DNA of 64,000 nt. It comes from Campylorhamphus procurvoides (lineage: Eukaryota; Chordata; Aves; Passeriformes; Dendrocolaptidae). The position numbers were made by a program, and so were the translations under genes. Below, piece after piece: positions 51,063 to 62,969 of this stretch (positions are counted from its first letter, which is position 1; each line of letters opens with the position of its first letter). A model generated the notes under the pieces. It worked only from the letters and a program-made list of their open reading frames with translations. It had not been told where the DNA came from and made no database searches. The DNA lies in contig WBMV01009285.1 of the NCBI GenBank assembly GCA_013396655.1, positions 124,001 to 188,000 on the forward strand, given 5' to 3'.

Positions 51063-52786
51063 CTGGAGGAAAAAAAATTAAGTACAGGATGAGATATCAG
51101 GCAGTGGGGAAAAAAGCAAGACATACAGACTAAAAGCATACAATTGCTTGGTTTGCTTCTGTATGACCACCACAGAACTTTGGCTGACATCAGCAAAAGC
51201 TCTCTGTCCTTTTGCTGGGCTGTTGGTAAGCACAGAGGCTCATCCCATGCTTGTTCCCTCCTCCTCCTCCTCTCATACGGAAAGGACAGCAAGCCTGGCA
51301 GCTGCTCCTGGCTTGGAAGGGAGCTGTTCTTTCCTGCAGAGGTGATGCTTTCATCTCAGTAACCACCAGCAGCATCCCATGCGCAGTCTGGAAACTGACA
51401 CAGCCCTGACTCTGAGCAGGCCAACCCTGTAGCTCAGTGGCAAAGTCAAGTATTCACTTCTTGTGACAGGTTTCATCCCTAAGCAGCAAGTACAGCCTGA
51501 ATCCAAAACCACTACAGGCTGAAGAAGTCATGTTTTACCACATTACCTCTACAAGATTCATACAATAAGCACAAGCAGAACATACCATGACTATTGCCTG
51601 TTTAGTGACATATCCAAAGGGGAAAGTTACACTGCTTTCTGATCTGACCAGGGAGCCTGCCTGGCTAAGAAATCCAGACACTGGCTACACATGAACATTT
51701 GTAACATATTCCTTGTGTGATCTACTCCTGCACTGTAGCCAAGTGCATTAGAAGGAGAAAGATAATATTTTGTCTCTCTTTTCCCCTAGCTTTCTAGCTT
51801 TACTGCTGTCTCAGTTTCAGCTTTCAAATTCCCTTCCCCTTGCTGCACTGTCTGTGCCAGACCTGTGTCCTTTTTCCCAGCACCGAAATTTGATGCTGGC
51901 TCTGGTAGTGAGGATTCAGAAAAGGGGAAAGCTGGGCACTGGTTCAGACAGCTCGGAAGTGGTGGTGATCTTAAGTTTGCAATTGCACAGCAGCCAGGAA
52001 CAGATTAAAGTGCTTTCCAATCTGTGTGTTTGACACCACTGGCTTATCTCATATTATAAAATGAAGTCCTATTTAAAGATCAGTGCCACAGTCAAGGCTT
52101 CCCCACCACTCCCTGTGCTAAACTGGGATTTCAAGTCTGGCACTGTGTACACCGGATACTTTTCTTGGCATGCCTGCTAGTACCAACTTCCTCTGCTGTC
52201 TCTTCTTTATTTTTTCCTTTACTTCACATCTCTGCTCCTCTCAGTTTCCTGAGGGTTTCCCAGCCAAAACTCCACTTTTCAACATTTTACAGACATCCAC
52301 AGGTCATCCTTGACAGGCAATTCCAGAAAAGCCTTCCTGAAGAAACCATTTGTATCCAGCCTGCTCTTGGGATCTAAATCAGGGAATGTGCATGTGACTT
52401 GTGGTAACACAAAACCATAGTCCACCGAAACCTCAACTTTGCTTCTTGTCAGGATCAGTAAACTTCTGGTTCTGTGCTGGCCCTGATTTGTCAATTCAGA
52501 GCATCCAAGCAATGCTCCCTGCCTATGCTATTTTAAGATCATGTGATTAAGACCATATTTCAAGCAACTGTTATTATGCAAAGAAGTTTCTACAGACTAT
52601 GAGACTGCACACTGCACCAAAAATAATTCACACAATTGCCTCATGACAACAATGGGGGAAACAAGAGAAATGGCCACTGTGTTCTAGGATGTGATTGCAA
52701 GGCTGATCTAACTAAAACATCCAACATTTCACAGGTATTTTTGCCTTCCTAAGTATATTGGAGATGCAATGATCTTTCATCCTCAC
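51063..52786 (-). other. RASA3: RASA3 intron
   Basis: A 1.7-kb intron bounded by GTGAGG at its 5' end (52781-52786) and an AG acceptor at 51063-51064. It contains a tRNA A-box-like string near 51431 that does not fold as a tRNA. No repeat or further exon was recognised. Confidence 0.85.
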
Positions 52787-52890
52787 CTTGCATTTTCTCC
52801 AATTTTGGCATATACAAGTTGAAAAGAGAGTAGATGCGCTCAGTTTCTCTATCTCCATCTATATCCAGTTGTATATTTGCTGGCAGACCT
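52787..52890 (-). CDS. RASA3: RASA3 coding exon (linker after Btk motif)
   Basis: Encodes about residues 715-748: [18 protein letters not shown], then IYSLFNLY, ending LEKMQ. The first base completes a Gly codon (GG|A) and the last base starts a Glu codon (G|AG). The acceptor TTACAG has its AG at 52891-52892, and the donor GTGAGG is good. It links the zinc-binding Btk motif to the C-terminal tail. Confidence 0.96.
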
Positions 52891-53666
52891 CTGTAAGGCA
52901 TGAGGAAGAGAGGTAGAAATTATATGTTAAACAGGGTATTATGGCACAGAAAGTGCTTAACAAGAAAGAAAATACAAGTATTCATGAAAGCCAACGGATT
53001 GTGTGTAACAGAGCTCAAAACTTTCTATATTTCCCCAAGGAAGACGCAGACAACTTCAAATTTCTTTATGCCTCTCATATCCAGCATACTTTCACTCTGA
53101 CTTGAAAGAAAAGACTGCATCAGTCTCTAGATATTTTGGCGAATTAGTCTGCTATAACCAGATGGAGGAGCCAAAGGGCTGAACTTCCAACCATCCAGAT
53201 TTTACATTCTGAGACTAACTACCACTGCAGACTTGTTACTTCTCTCAGTTTAAATGAAAACTGTTTCTTACAAACCAAAGAGTATGTCTTCATTTAACGG
53301 AGAGCATTAGTTGGCCCCTTAGAAAAAGTTCAGCTTAGAATTAAATCTATCAGCAGATGATTGTTCCAGGAATTTGCAGATAGGGCACTGAAGAGATTTT
53401 ACCAGTGACAAGTGAATCAGAACCAAAGTATCTTGTCCCACAGTCAACTCCTATCACTGTCTTTAACTCTAAAAATGTCAACATTTTGACCAAGACATGC
53501 AGATACTGACACTGATATCAGAAACACCAATAAAGATGGCCTTTGAAACCACCACACCACCTGCACACCCAGCAGATCTTCTTGGTACCTGCACAACTGC
53601 AAGTCACACCACAGAGAGAACCCCCCGAGGGCAGGACCTGGACTGAGGACATGTAACCATCATTAC

Positions 53667-53878
53667 CCTGTGCAGGGCGTGCAGCCAGGAGTGTTGTCTG
53701 CAGTAGCTTTACAGCACAGCCAGTGGCCATTAAGATAGGCAGAGGGATGGTAGACTGTGAGGCGCTTTTTGTTGCACTGGCTGACTTTGGTGAGGATATC
53801 AATCCAGTCCTTGGCCTCCACACAATTATTTGCTTGGATATACAGAACTCTTCTTTCAGGCTGGATCACCTGGAACAT
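53667..53878 (-). CDS. RASA3: RASA3 coding exon (second half of PH domain plus Btk zinc motif)
   Basis: Encodes about residues 644-713, the largest exon in the window. It opens with MFQVIQPER, followed by the PH strand LYIQANN and the C-terminal PH helix [10 protein letters not shown], whose Trp is the hallmark PH residue. Next comes the Btk motif, with its four zinc ligands intact: His in VYHPSAYL, the Cys pair in HWLCC and Cys in TPGCTPC. In the family this PH-Btk module anchors the protein to phosphoinositides and binds IP4. The exon ends inside a Gly codon (GG|A). The donor, GTAATG, is weaker than consensus because position +5 is T. Confidence 0.97.
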
Positions 53879-56493
53879 CTGCAAATAAAGCACAGAATAA
53901 ACTACCAGAATGAATCAGTGAACCTAAGACTGGGCCCAGAATGAAGATTTATTGCAGGAAAAAACACAGCATACTAAAACAACGCACTGATAAATAGATT
54001 TCAACACAAAACCAAGCAGTAAAGGTGCCCTTCAAAGAACAAGACCTTTCACTGGTACAAGGAGTAAGATACCATTCCTGTAGGAGATGATTTACAAACA
54101 GCTAATATCAACTTGCTTGTTGGGCCTCAACAAGATTTGTTGTCAGCCTCAGGGGTGCAATTTTAGGAGTGCTGCAGCTCCAAGTTTTGGAAGGCTGACA
54201 GAGGAACCCAGTGCTGGCCTGAAAGGAAATGCTAGTCAGCAGGACGCAGAAAAGAAAAAAACAAGTTTGAATCCAGCCTTAGTGAACAGCTTTAACATTG
54301 CCATTTCTCTAGTTCTGTTAATACCTATTTCAGTGTGACTCTTGCCTTTTAGTAACTTCCATGCTTCTGCACCCAACTATAGCTGCTAATAGAAAATCCC
54401 AGCAATGTCCAGCACTGTCAAACTACACACCAAAAAAAGAGCCCTCTTAATACAACTCTTCAGGACACAAATGTCAACCTGAGTCTGGGAAGCAGGGAAG
54501 GAAGAACAAGGAAGATGGGATCATGCAGCTCAACCTCCTATTAACAAAAAACTCCAGAGAAAAGAATTTTAATGTCTTGCTGAGGTAAATGGAGCCTCCT
54601 GCACTGCAACAAAGGAACAGATTTAAGGAGTATGACTTTGTGTAAGAAGATACCAACAGAAGTGAACTAACATATGGCAACTGTTACTGAGAAGCCCACA
54701 ACCAAGCCAAGAATTTCAAGTGGTTACAAGACCTTTACACTATCAAAACCACCAGTTGCCTCTTGAACTACATAGAAGACCTGAACAGTACTTAAAGCTA
54801 CCCTCACATCCCCCAAACTGTGCTTAAGAACAATGAAGGCCCTTACTGTGAGACAGGCAGATTTATCATGAGTGAGAAAGACATATTTGGTGCAATTCAG
54901 AGGACAAATTCATAGAGAATATTTATAGAAAATGTGAATCTTTAATCACATTTAGCATCCATGATAGAATATCCATTGCAAATACATCTGCTGTGGTGTT
55001 TTGAGAATTCTGCTCTTGCTGCAGTATTCTATATATGTATGGCAAGAAAAAAGGGAATATACTAGCACAAGAAGGTGGTTATTGCTTATGAAAAGACTCT
55101 GAACCTTACTTTCCACAATAGATGAAGTTACCTTTATTTCATAAGTAATACTGAATTTTAGTAATCAAAATAGCACACAGTTTCTTACGTTACCAATAAA
55201 GGTATATTTTTCCTATAATGAACCTTCACAATACAGACATATTTTGGATGCTCAGTCTAGCCCAGCAGACTCAGTGTAAGTTAAGAACTATAGCTCAGCT
55301 CCTCTCCACAGACAGTGAGTTTTATCTCAACTGTGTGACTACTTTTAGTTCAATCAAGTTACTTTGCAGAGCACAGCTGGCAACAGTTCATGTTACAGCT
55401 GCCTCCTGATAGCTTGAGAATTACTTTGCAGATTTGTTGGGTTTTGCCTCTGTAGCTGAATTAAAAACATCAAAGCAAGCTACAGTACAACTGAGACATG
55501 TTCTAGAAGCAGGTGGAACTGAAACTTTTTAACAGAGGTTTTAATAGAGAGAGATATGCTACCAAAATAATACCTGAAACTGGGAAAATACTGAGGAACC
55601 TAGAATTGTATTTCACTTTAATGAAGAGCTGTTGTTTGAGGAACCTAGTATGTAGGGCAAATTTGAGCACTGCCCTGCACAGTGCCCACAGGTAGAATAG
55701 ATGGTAGGAAAGACTAAAAGGCAGAAAAAGCTAGAAGTCACAACTACTTATGTGTATAAAGAAGTCTGTAGTATATGCATGTTTAGAACTGGAAAAACAC
55801 TGGTGTTTTGCTTATTTTTAAATACAATGTTTTAAGGACTGTGCTCAGCTTTACAGGCAGAGGTGTACGAAAAGGGCTCCAAACATCGCCCAAACTGATC
55901 AAGTCTGTTCTTGCACAATGGCTGGTATGTTTTGCATACAGAAGTTGGCAGAAGTGTTCTATGCATGAGAAATACAGCTGTATTTTACTCCCTAATGTGG
56001 CAATCAAAATAGTAAACCATACTAGTACAGCACAGATGTTCTTTTGACATAAGACCTTACACATGTTAAATATATATATAAATATATATATATATGTACT
56101 TGCATTAACCAATAAAGAAACCTGATAGTTGAAAAAGTTATGATACTTCACAATTATAAGCAGCCAGATCCTTCCCAACAGAGAGGTCTGGCAGAAAGGG
56201 CAGGGACTCGATCATCTTACCTGTGTCTGACATTAGGGAGCCCAGACAGCTGATCAGCAGCGGTCAGTACTGAGTGTGCTGCGGATCACGAAATCCAAAG
56301 ACTGCTGACTGGGCTGTTAAGAATCTGAATGGGCTGTACTTTTGGAAACTCCTGCTACTATATACAGAACAAGCAGCTGTGGTTGTACGTCTTTCAATAG
56401 AAATCCAATCCAGGTTACAAAAGGGAAAAAGGCGATTAGGCTGGTGGATCTAGAGCAGCCTAACAAATACATTAATGAAGATGACCTACTTAC
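53879..56493 (-). other. RASA3: RASA3 intron
   Basis: A 2.6-kb intron within the PH domain coding region. It begins with a perfect GTAAGT donor (56488-56493) and ends with TTTGCAG. It has only short chance open frames and no recognised repeat apart from A/T-rich stretches. Confidence 0.85.
56068..56096. repeat. (TA)n microsatellite in RASA3 intron region
   Basis: About 29 bases of TA dinucleotides with two AA interruptions, inside the intron at 53879-56493. Confidence 0.9.
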
Positions 56494-56576
56494 ATTTTTC
56501 ATTTTAAAGGATTCCTCCTCAAGTCTTTCCACTGCCAGAATGTTTTCAATTGGAATGCTACACAGAGGGTGATCAC
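56494..56576 (-). CDS. RASA3: RASA3 coding exon (middle of PH domain)
   Basis: Encodes about residues 617-643: [18 protein letters not shown] followed by EESFKMKN. These are the PH strands and loops between the basic lipid-binding loop and the C-terminal helix. The first two bases complete a Gly codon (G|GT). The exon ends at a codon boundary before a perfect GTAAGT donor. The acceptor tract is a TG-rich stretch ending CTGCAG, with AG at 56577-56578. Confidence 0.96.
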
Positions 56577-57506
56577 CTGCAGAACACACACACAGATAAT
56601 GAGCAACTTCTTCACAATTCAACTTCACCTTCTGCCCTTATTCTAAGGGCTGATTCAGTTCCTTTGAAAATGATTTTGACTGCAGAAGAAAAGAGGAAAA
56701 TCTTTCCCTCAGAAGGGATTTGCTAGCATGTTTCTTAAGTTCATTTCTGTTTTCAGCTGCACTGCTTTATACTAGCAAACCTCTTAGAAATTGACTACTG
56801 CAGCAGGATGCAACATATTTACTGAGAAGGTGACAATGACAGAAATCATTCCTGTCAGCTGAACTGAACTATGTTGATGGCGGTGACGCAAGATCTCAAA
56901 ATTGAGTGTGAAATAATGACTGGCATGATGTGAACATGTTTCCTTATCTTTCTCACTCCCTATGATGGAAGGAAGGGGTGTTTATTGGGTACTACTGAAC
57001 AGACAGGAACACTTTGCAAAAAATGAAATCCTTGCTATTAGACAACATTAAATGAACACATTTTGAAAGTTCAAAGGTTGCAGGCAAAACCCTGTCCGCT
57101 GCATCCAGTTGTGCCAATACTGCAGAATTTATGAGAACAAGCTGAGATGCACCTGAGAATGTTCAGCACAAACCCAAATCCCAGCATAAGGTTTGCAAGT
57201 TTCTTTTCCTAGCATAATCTACTAGGTAACCGTGAAATCTACAAATGATGTTGATAACTGATATTAGACAAATGTTATCATAAACTTTGCTAACTTACAA
57301 AGTACAACTTACTTTGCTATCCAAGAAGCCTCTCCAACAGTCAATACAGACATCTTAAAAGAAGGCACAAGAACATACAGGCTGACAGACGTGCCTGCAC
57401 TGTGCCTTCTCCAGTTACAGATTCAGACCTCAGTCTTCTGTTCCTACCCAACATTTACTCTTTGCTATATATATGTATCAAAAGAAGATTGGCAAACCTT
57501 TGTTAC
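56577..57506 (-). other. RASA3: RASA3 intron
   Basis: A 0.93-kb intron. Its 5' splice site is GTAACA, a weak donor with C at position +5. No other feature was recognised. Confidence 0.85.
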
Positions 57507-57613
57507 CTTTGCTTTTCTGGTAGGTAAACTCATGGTTTGTCAGGCGAAACCATCTCTTCTTGAAGTTTTTCATACCAAATCGTTTTCTTCCTTGTGCTCT
57601 CTTGATCATGAAC
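57507..57613 (-). CDS. RASA3: RASA3 coding exon (start of PH domain, lipid-binding loop)
   Basis: Encodes about residues 581-615: [20 protein letters not shown], then [11 protein letters not shown] and KSK. This is the first strand, the very basic variable loop and the second strand (KKRWFRL) of the PH domain. In PH domains these lysines and arginines hold inositol phosphate headgroups. The first base completes a Gly codon (GG|G) and the last base begins another (G|GT). The acceptor is TTTACCAG (AG at 57614-57615). The donor, GTAACA, is weak; the exon end AAAG partly compensates. Confidence 0.97.
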
Positions 57614-57653
57614 CTGGTAAACAGGACACCAATTGTTACAATAGACCACATTT

Positions 57654-57741
57654 TATATATACATGCATATAAATATATGCATACATATAGAATACGTATT
57701 TATGTACGCAGATGTATACATAGATACATATATATATGGAC
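57654..57741. repeat. A/T-rich TATA/TACA low-complexity tract
   Basis: About 88 bases of irregular TATA, TACA and CATA units, starting only about 40 bases upstream (on the minus strand) of a RASA3 acceptor site. Confidence 0.8.
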
Positions 57742-58594
57742 ATAAATTATGGCTCTTGCAAAGCTTAAGGAGGGAAGTGTTTTCTAATTATTGAGGTCTT
57801 GTCTTGGCAAGGAAAGGAGTCATATTTGGATAGGTTTGGTGCATCTATTAGTTAAGTCTGTCCTTTTCTCAGATCTAGATGAGGGGCAAGACATGAAACT
57901 TGACTTGTAGGGGCTCTAGTCAGCTGGCTGAACTGCAGTTTGTGCTCTTGCTGCAATTATAAATACAGTCAAAGGGTTTCCTAATACAGCAGAACAAAGG
58001 CAGAATGTGGTTAGTACTGCTCTGTTAAGATTGACCTGTTGACTCTACAAGCTTTATTGTTTTGTTCTTTTTAAAGCTGTAAGAAAGCTCAAAAGGTTTA
58101 GAATATGTTTAGTCATTAAAAGGCAGGTATAAGGCCTCTGGAGCACAGGGAACTGCACCTTTACATGCTTTAATCACTCTCAAGCTCCAGAAACAACTGG
58201 GATGTTCCACAGCTTCATTTGCAATTGCACATTGATGCTGCAGTCAGAAACACATTCTCAGTAACATACAAAGCAATCTGATAGCTGAAAGCTCGATACC
58301 CACAGCGACTTTTTTTTTGGCAGATGAGAGGTGTTCATTTAGTGAGTTGTCAGTTTTAATTTATTTCAAACTTAAATGAATTTACAAGAAACTGTGATGC
58401 ATCCACCACCTTCCTAAAATCCACTAAATCAATCCAAAAGCTTCAAGGTGACTTTGGAAAGCATAGTGACTTCATACTGCTCAGCATCACTTTGGCTGGT
58501 TAAAAATGTGAATGCATATGAAGCATAGAGTTGGTAACAGCTACTCTACACACTACATTATTCTGCCAAATACAGAACTGTATAACGGAGCAAG

Positions 58595-58624
58595 TAAAAA
58601 CTACTTATTACAGAGTAGTTTTTA
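58595..58624. repeat. Short intronic hairpin
   Basis: An 11-bp perfect inverted repeat (58595-58605 with 58614-58624; arm 'taaaaactact') around an 8-base loop. It is small and A/T-rich, so it could be chance. Confidence 0.6.
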
Positions 58625-60257
58625 TCAAGTAGGAAGGCACTATACAGCACAAGGAGCACACAGAGAGAACAGCCAATTACTTGGTTGAAGATTTTCAATA
58701 GCAGAACTAAAATGCTTAGAACAGCTAATACTGCTTCTTGCCTCAGGTATCTTCAGTCAGAAACAACTACAATACATTCACCCAAACTGCAGGTCTGTTT
58801 AAAGCTCAAAGAGACACCCAAGTTCCTTCGGACTTTAACTGTTTTGTAACTAGCTGGGTTGGTGCCTGCTGCTCATTCCGAGTTGTGTGGGCAAAAGCTG
58901 ACAAGGATTGTAAACAGCAAGACTTTTTCAACTGGTTACAGTTACACACGTCTCTTAAAACAATGAGACAGTTACTGTCTTGGTCCATATTCTTGGAATA
59001 CCTGGGAAATATTTACTAAAACCATGTGATTCAGGTCATCACCAGGCCCACTGGCCACAGGCTTCATATTTCAAGGTTAAGGTAAATTTCAAATGAAGAG
59101 CCAATATCCTTGAGCAAGACTACACGCTCTTCAATTTAGTTTCTCGTCCTTCTCAGGCCAGCACTCAAAAGGTGACTTAGAATTGAGAACTCCTACAGAG
59201 CCTCCCCTCTTTGAAAAATGCAAACTCCATACAACAGAGCTAAGAGCACATTTCTAATTAAATTCTTCATAACTGACACAGCCACAAGAAGAATGTGCTC
59301 TTATTTTCCAGAGACAGGTTAAAACAGTCAAAAGTCACAGAAGTTATAAGGCTGATTTCTTTGTTTCTAACAATTGCATAATGTGTGAGAAGTCAGAATA
59401 AAAAGAAGGACAAAGGGAGGAAAAAGTCCAAGACAAAACCCATTTCAAGTACAGGTTGCTTGGAAATCCTGTTTCTTCTCATGCTTATGGTAGACCTGAG
59501 TGTGGATCTGCCTTAACCTTGCCTGGAATCATCAATGTGCCCTTTTCACCTACAAACCCAACTAATTCTCCTTTTAATTATCTTCCCTTTGGAAAGAATC
59601 AGGCAGGCAGCTGTTAAGCAGTGATGGCAAGGTTGACGCCAGCAAACCCAAGTGCCAATGACTAATCTTTGGTAGTGCACATTAATTCAAAATACAGATT
59701 ATTTCCATCTACATACCCTTAACAGAAGCAAAACTAGATTAAAAAATAAAACACAAGCATAAACATTGCAAAGGCAAACAGAAATTGCACTAAACAGCCA
59801 TTCAATCTGGAGAAGAATCAAATCAAAGGCTTGTGAAATGACAATAATGTAAAGCATCAGGAAAAATAGACTGCTGAAGGCCACTCTTTAACCTTGAGAA
59901 CAATTTGCATGAATACGACTCAAGAAGTGCCTAGAAAATGTATGGTTTCTTCTTAATCACTCCCAGTGAGTTCATCAGGATCCATACAGCGCTTCTCAGA
60001 GCCCCTGCTTACAGATAAAACTCCTTTAATCTCTATTTACAGCAGGTTTTTGTTTTAAGGAAAAAAAAAAAAGGTCAACATCAAGAAATAGAAAGAAATA
60101 GATAACAAAATGTTCTCTGCTGGGTTTACACAGGCATTTCAGGATTGTTAAACAGAGTACTTCCTCCCCAAATTTAAGTCAGACAAGTCTACTGCTGCAC
60201 AGGACATGCTGTCAGCCAGTAGCTACAGCAAAGCAGCAACTGCCTCTACCATCTTAC

Positions 60258-60305
60258 CTGCATGAACTATTACCATCAACTTTCTTTACTGTTAGTTTAA
60301 GAGTC
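60258..60305 (-). CDS. RASA3: Candidate RASA3 cassette exon, 48 nt, in frame
   Basis: On the minus strand a strong donor, ATGCAG|GTAAGA, lies at 60252-60260. An AG acceptor is at 60306-60307. It is preceded by about 45 bases without another AG, containing the run of T near 60342-60348 and a branch-like TCTGAT. The enclosed 48 bases have the phase needed to sit between the exons at 61298 and 57507. GG|G gives Gly, then come 15 codons TLKLTVKKVDGNSSC, and AG|G gives Arg before FMIKR. There is no stop in this frame. Use of this exon would add 16 residues exactly at the first strand of the PH domain. The canonical mammalian protein I know lacks it, so it would be alternative. It could be a chance pseudoexon. 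Confidence 0.35.
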
Positions 60306-61297
60306 CTTACAACAGCAGCCACAGGCCGAGCAAGAAAAGACAGAAAAAAATCAGACAGGAGCAAAAGAAAGACAGAGGCAGAAAAAATGTTTTAGAGTTA
60401 GAGGGAAAATGTTACAAACCATAAATTTATTTCGAAAAACAAAATAATGATAAATGTATGTACAGAATTCAAATAGACAAAATTGCTTCTAGAGACAGAT
60501 GCTTATCAGAGAATTGAACTGTTGAGGTTAACTGGATGAGGTAGTCATGTTTTCACTGACAATGTAGTTTTTGCATTACTTAAAGGGACTCAAAGCTTAC
60601 TTTCAAGCAGTATTTCAACTTACTGAGTGCTGACAAGGATTTGGAATTTTTTGCTTTCTTTCTCACAGCTAAAAGAAGCTGTTTCCACAGTGCACTTAGA
60701 CGATCTTAACAGCTCAGTTTTGTAACACAAAAAATGTCAACAATTGGTATCTAAAACTAATATAGCATATGGAAGATGTTTCCCAAAAAAAGAAAGGTAC
60801 TGAAAAACCAGAAACTGTTCCAAGTGCATCTCAAATTTTCCCTGAAATGGCCATGATAATGGTTAGCATATGGATCTTATAGGGCAGCAAAGCAAATTCC
60901 ATTCGCAGACTTTATCCTCAATAAGATATTCAGTATCTGCCTTCACAGTGGAATTTTACAGCTTTTGTTCACTGGATCTTAGGAAAAAAAATCAACTTGA
61001 TTTTAATACAATGCTGATTTACGTTTATTTTGCCTTAGCTGAGCTAATTAAGTTCTACAGGCTTCTCTTTCCTCTACTTATTTCAAAACACACTTAAATT
61101 AAGATGTTTAAATCAAATGAAAACACATTAAAATCAGCTATAGTGACCACAGAGAGAAGAAACAGCAACCAAAAAATAATTTTCCTACATTCTTCTCTGA
61201 ATGCATGGATAGAATAGAGGTGGCAGAAATAAAAGTAGCTGCCTTAGAATGGTGGCAAGCACAGAATTAGAGGGTTTTGTTGCACATGCATACTTAC

Positions 61298-61371
61298 CCT
61301 TCTTTAAGCAATATAGGCTGCTCTATGCTCTTGTGATCTCTTCTTCCTGAAGATGAAATTAGATCTAGAAA
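61298..61371 (-). CDS. RASA3: RASA3 coding exon (GAP-PH linker)
   Basis: Encodes about residues 556-579: FLDLISSSGRRDHKSIEQP, then ILLKEG. It closes the helical end of the GAP region and leads into the PH domain. It starts at a codon boundary and ends with GG of a split Gly codon. The donor is a consensus GTAAGT (61292-61297) and the acceptor AG is at 61372-61373. Length 74 nt. Confidence 0.96.
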
Positions 61372-61892
61372 CTAAAAGGTGAACAAAAAGCAGATATAAA
61401 AATGACAGGTCCACATCACCCAAATAAAAATCTTTAACGTGTATAGTACAGAGCTATGAGAAAATATTGTAAAAGTAGTTAAACAGAAGGTAATGGCAGA
61501 AGCTTGAGGAATTTGGGAGGTTTCCTGGGTTGTAAACTAAAAATAGCACAAATGCTCTTAAGCAGAAAAACTGCAGATGATCAACGCTTCTTGTGCTTCT
61601 CCTTTGTCATACCTATCTTTCATTTCCTTTTGGACAAAGCACACACATCTCAAGCCCTGTGTAGCATCTTATTAATCCAACTTAATTATTAAGTAGAAAT
61701 ATTTACAAGGAAATTCTACTATTCACATGCATATAACTTGGTAACAGTTTCTTCAATATTACAGTTATCAGGAGTCTGCTTTTTGAAGGATGTTTTCTGG
61801 TTTACTAACAGTATGTATTACATTCTAGGATTCCAAGCTTCAGCTTCAGCAACACAGTACGATTTTTCAGAACATTCACATGCATTACTTAC
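61372..61892 (-). other. RASA3: RASA3 intron
   Basis: A 521-bp intron from a GTAAGT donor to a CTTTTAG acceptor. Nothing else was recognised. Confidence 0.85.
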
Positions 61893-61970
61893 ATTTTTTA
61901 CTGCATCTGCATATTTCTGCTCATTGAAATAGTCATAAAATGTAGCCATGTAAGATTCCTTGAAATTGGC
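61893..61970 (-). CDS. RASA3: RASA3 coding exon (end of RasGAP domain)
   Basis: Encodes 26 residues, about 530-555: [18 protein letters not shown] then KYADAVKN. The whole exon is in phase 0, with a GTAAGT donor and a TATTTCAG acceptor (AG at 61971-61972). It covers helices near the C-terminal end of the GAP region and reads directly into FLDLISSSG of the next exon. Confidence 0.96.
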
Positions 61971-62891
61971 CTGAAATACAAAGCCAAAACCATGAAGATC
62001 ATAATACAGTTTATATAGAAAATATTACTGTTAACAGCAGTAGGTCAGGAGGAAAGTCACTGCAGATAAGATGGGTTTTTTCCTGGCCAAAGGTAAAATA
62101 AGCAACTTTCATGTTGTATAGGGCACATTTGGTAGCACCAAGTTTTTATTTCAAAAAGGTAGCAGAATGCATTTCAAATGTTTTGTTGCTACAGTTAGCA
62201 ATGCATTCTCCAAAAGCTTCAAAATTCTGCTTTGGCTTTTAATCTTGCTCCTAAAAGAAGCTGACAAAAAGTGTGAAAAAAAGGAATTCTACTGTCTTGA
62301 AGGATTCATAATTGAGGTATGCAATCACCTACAACTGCCTGTGTGAATCCCACCTAGACCACCAATGACTCCCAATTATCACCAACTATAGCAGTGTGGT
62401 GCTTTAGGTACACTTATTTCAATCCAACATCCAAAGTGTGGGCATCTAGATCTAATCTCACAGCTGTCAGACAGGAAACTGAACCAGAATAAAAAGTATA
62501 GCCCTTCCTGAATGATTCTTCTCAGCTGAGTTTTAAAATGCTGAAGCAAACCATAAAGCCCTGTAGAGGTACTGATCATGTACCTCAGACAAGTAGAGAA
62601 CTTCACAGGTTCTCCTGATCACTTTCTTTCTTCCAGATGGAAGGAATGAAAAGCTCTGAAACAGACTTCTAGGTTGGTCACACAATTTTGCTTTACTGAA
62701 ATCTAGTTCAGATTAAGACAGATTTAGTTTTCCTCTGAGCATGAGAGGCTTATAATCAAAGCACACATAACCATTTTTGCATAAGCCTAGTGCCACTCAA
62801 GCATTTTAAAGGCTTAATTACAATTAGTGAAAAAATATTTTTAAAAATCACTTTCCTAAATTAAGTCATTAAACGAAAATGTCATACTTAC
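61971..62891 (-). other. RASA3: RASA3 intron
   Basis: A 0.92-kb intron with a GTAAGT donor. It contains only short chance open frames (for example 62379-62606 minus). Confidence 0.85.
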
Positions 62892-62969
62892 AGATTTAGA
62901 TTTTGATAAGCTGCCTAGTGTTTGAATAGTCTTAGAAATAAGTGTCAAAGTTCGGGAAGTCTGAGGATC
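62892..62969 (-). CDS. RASA3: RASA3 coding exon (RasGAP domain, helical part)
   Basis: Encodes 26 residues, about 504-529: [19 protein letters not shown] then SLSKSKS. Phase 0 at both ends, 78 nt, the same length as the next exon. The donor is GTAAGT (62886-62891), the acceptor CATAG (AG at 62970-62971). The [10 protein letters not shown] helix follows the conserved FLRFFAPAI motif in RasGAP proteins. Confidence 0.96.

Larger units (their letters stand above)
57614..61297 (-). other. RASA3: RASA3 intron between GAP side and PH domain
   Basis: At 3.7 kb this is the longest intron in the window. It separates the exon ending LLKEG from the exon starting FMIKR. It contains A/T-rich simple sequence just above the downstream exon (57654-57741), a short hairpin (58595-58624) and a candidate 48-nt cassette exon (60258-60305). 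No recognised transposon. Confidence 0.85.

Noticed and set aside
51428..51476. tRNA-like A box (tagctcagtggc) followed by a B-box-like ggtttcatccc
   Set aside because: Acceptor, D and T stems do not pair and the spacing is off; not a tRNA, at most a chance string or a very old SINE scrap.
60258..60288. Alternative inner acceptor (CTAACAG) giving a 31-nt version of the candidate RASA3 cassette exon
   Set aside because: 31 nt is out of frame and meets an early TGA after joining to the upstream exon; the 48-nt version is the better model.
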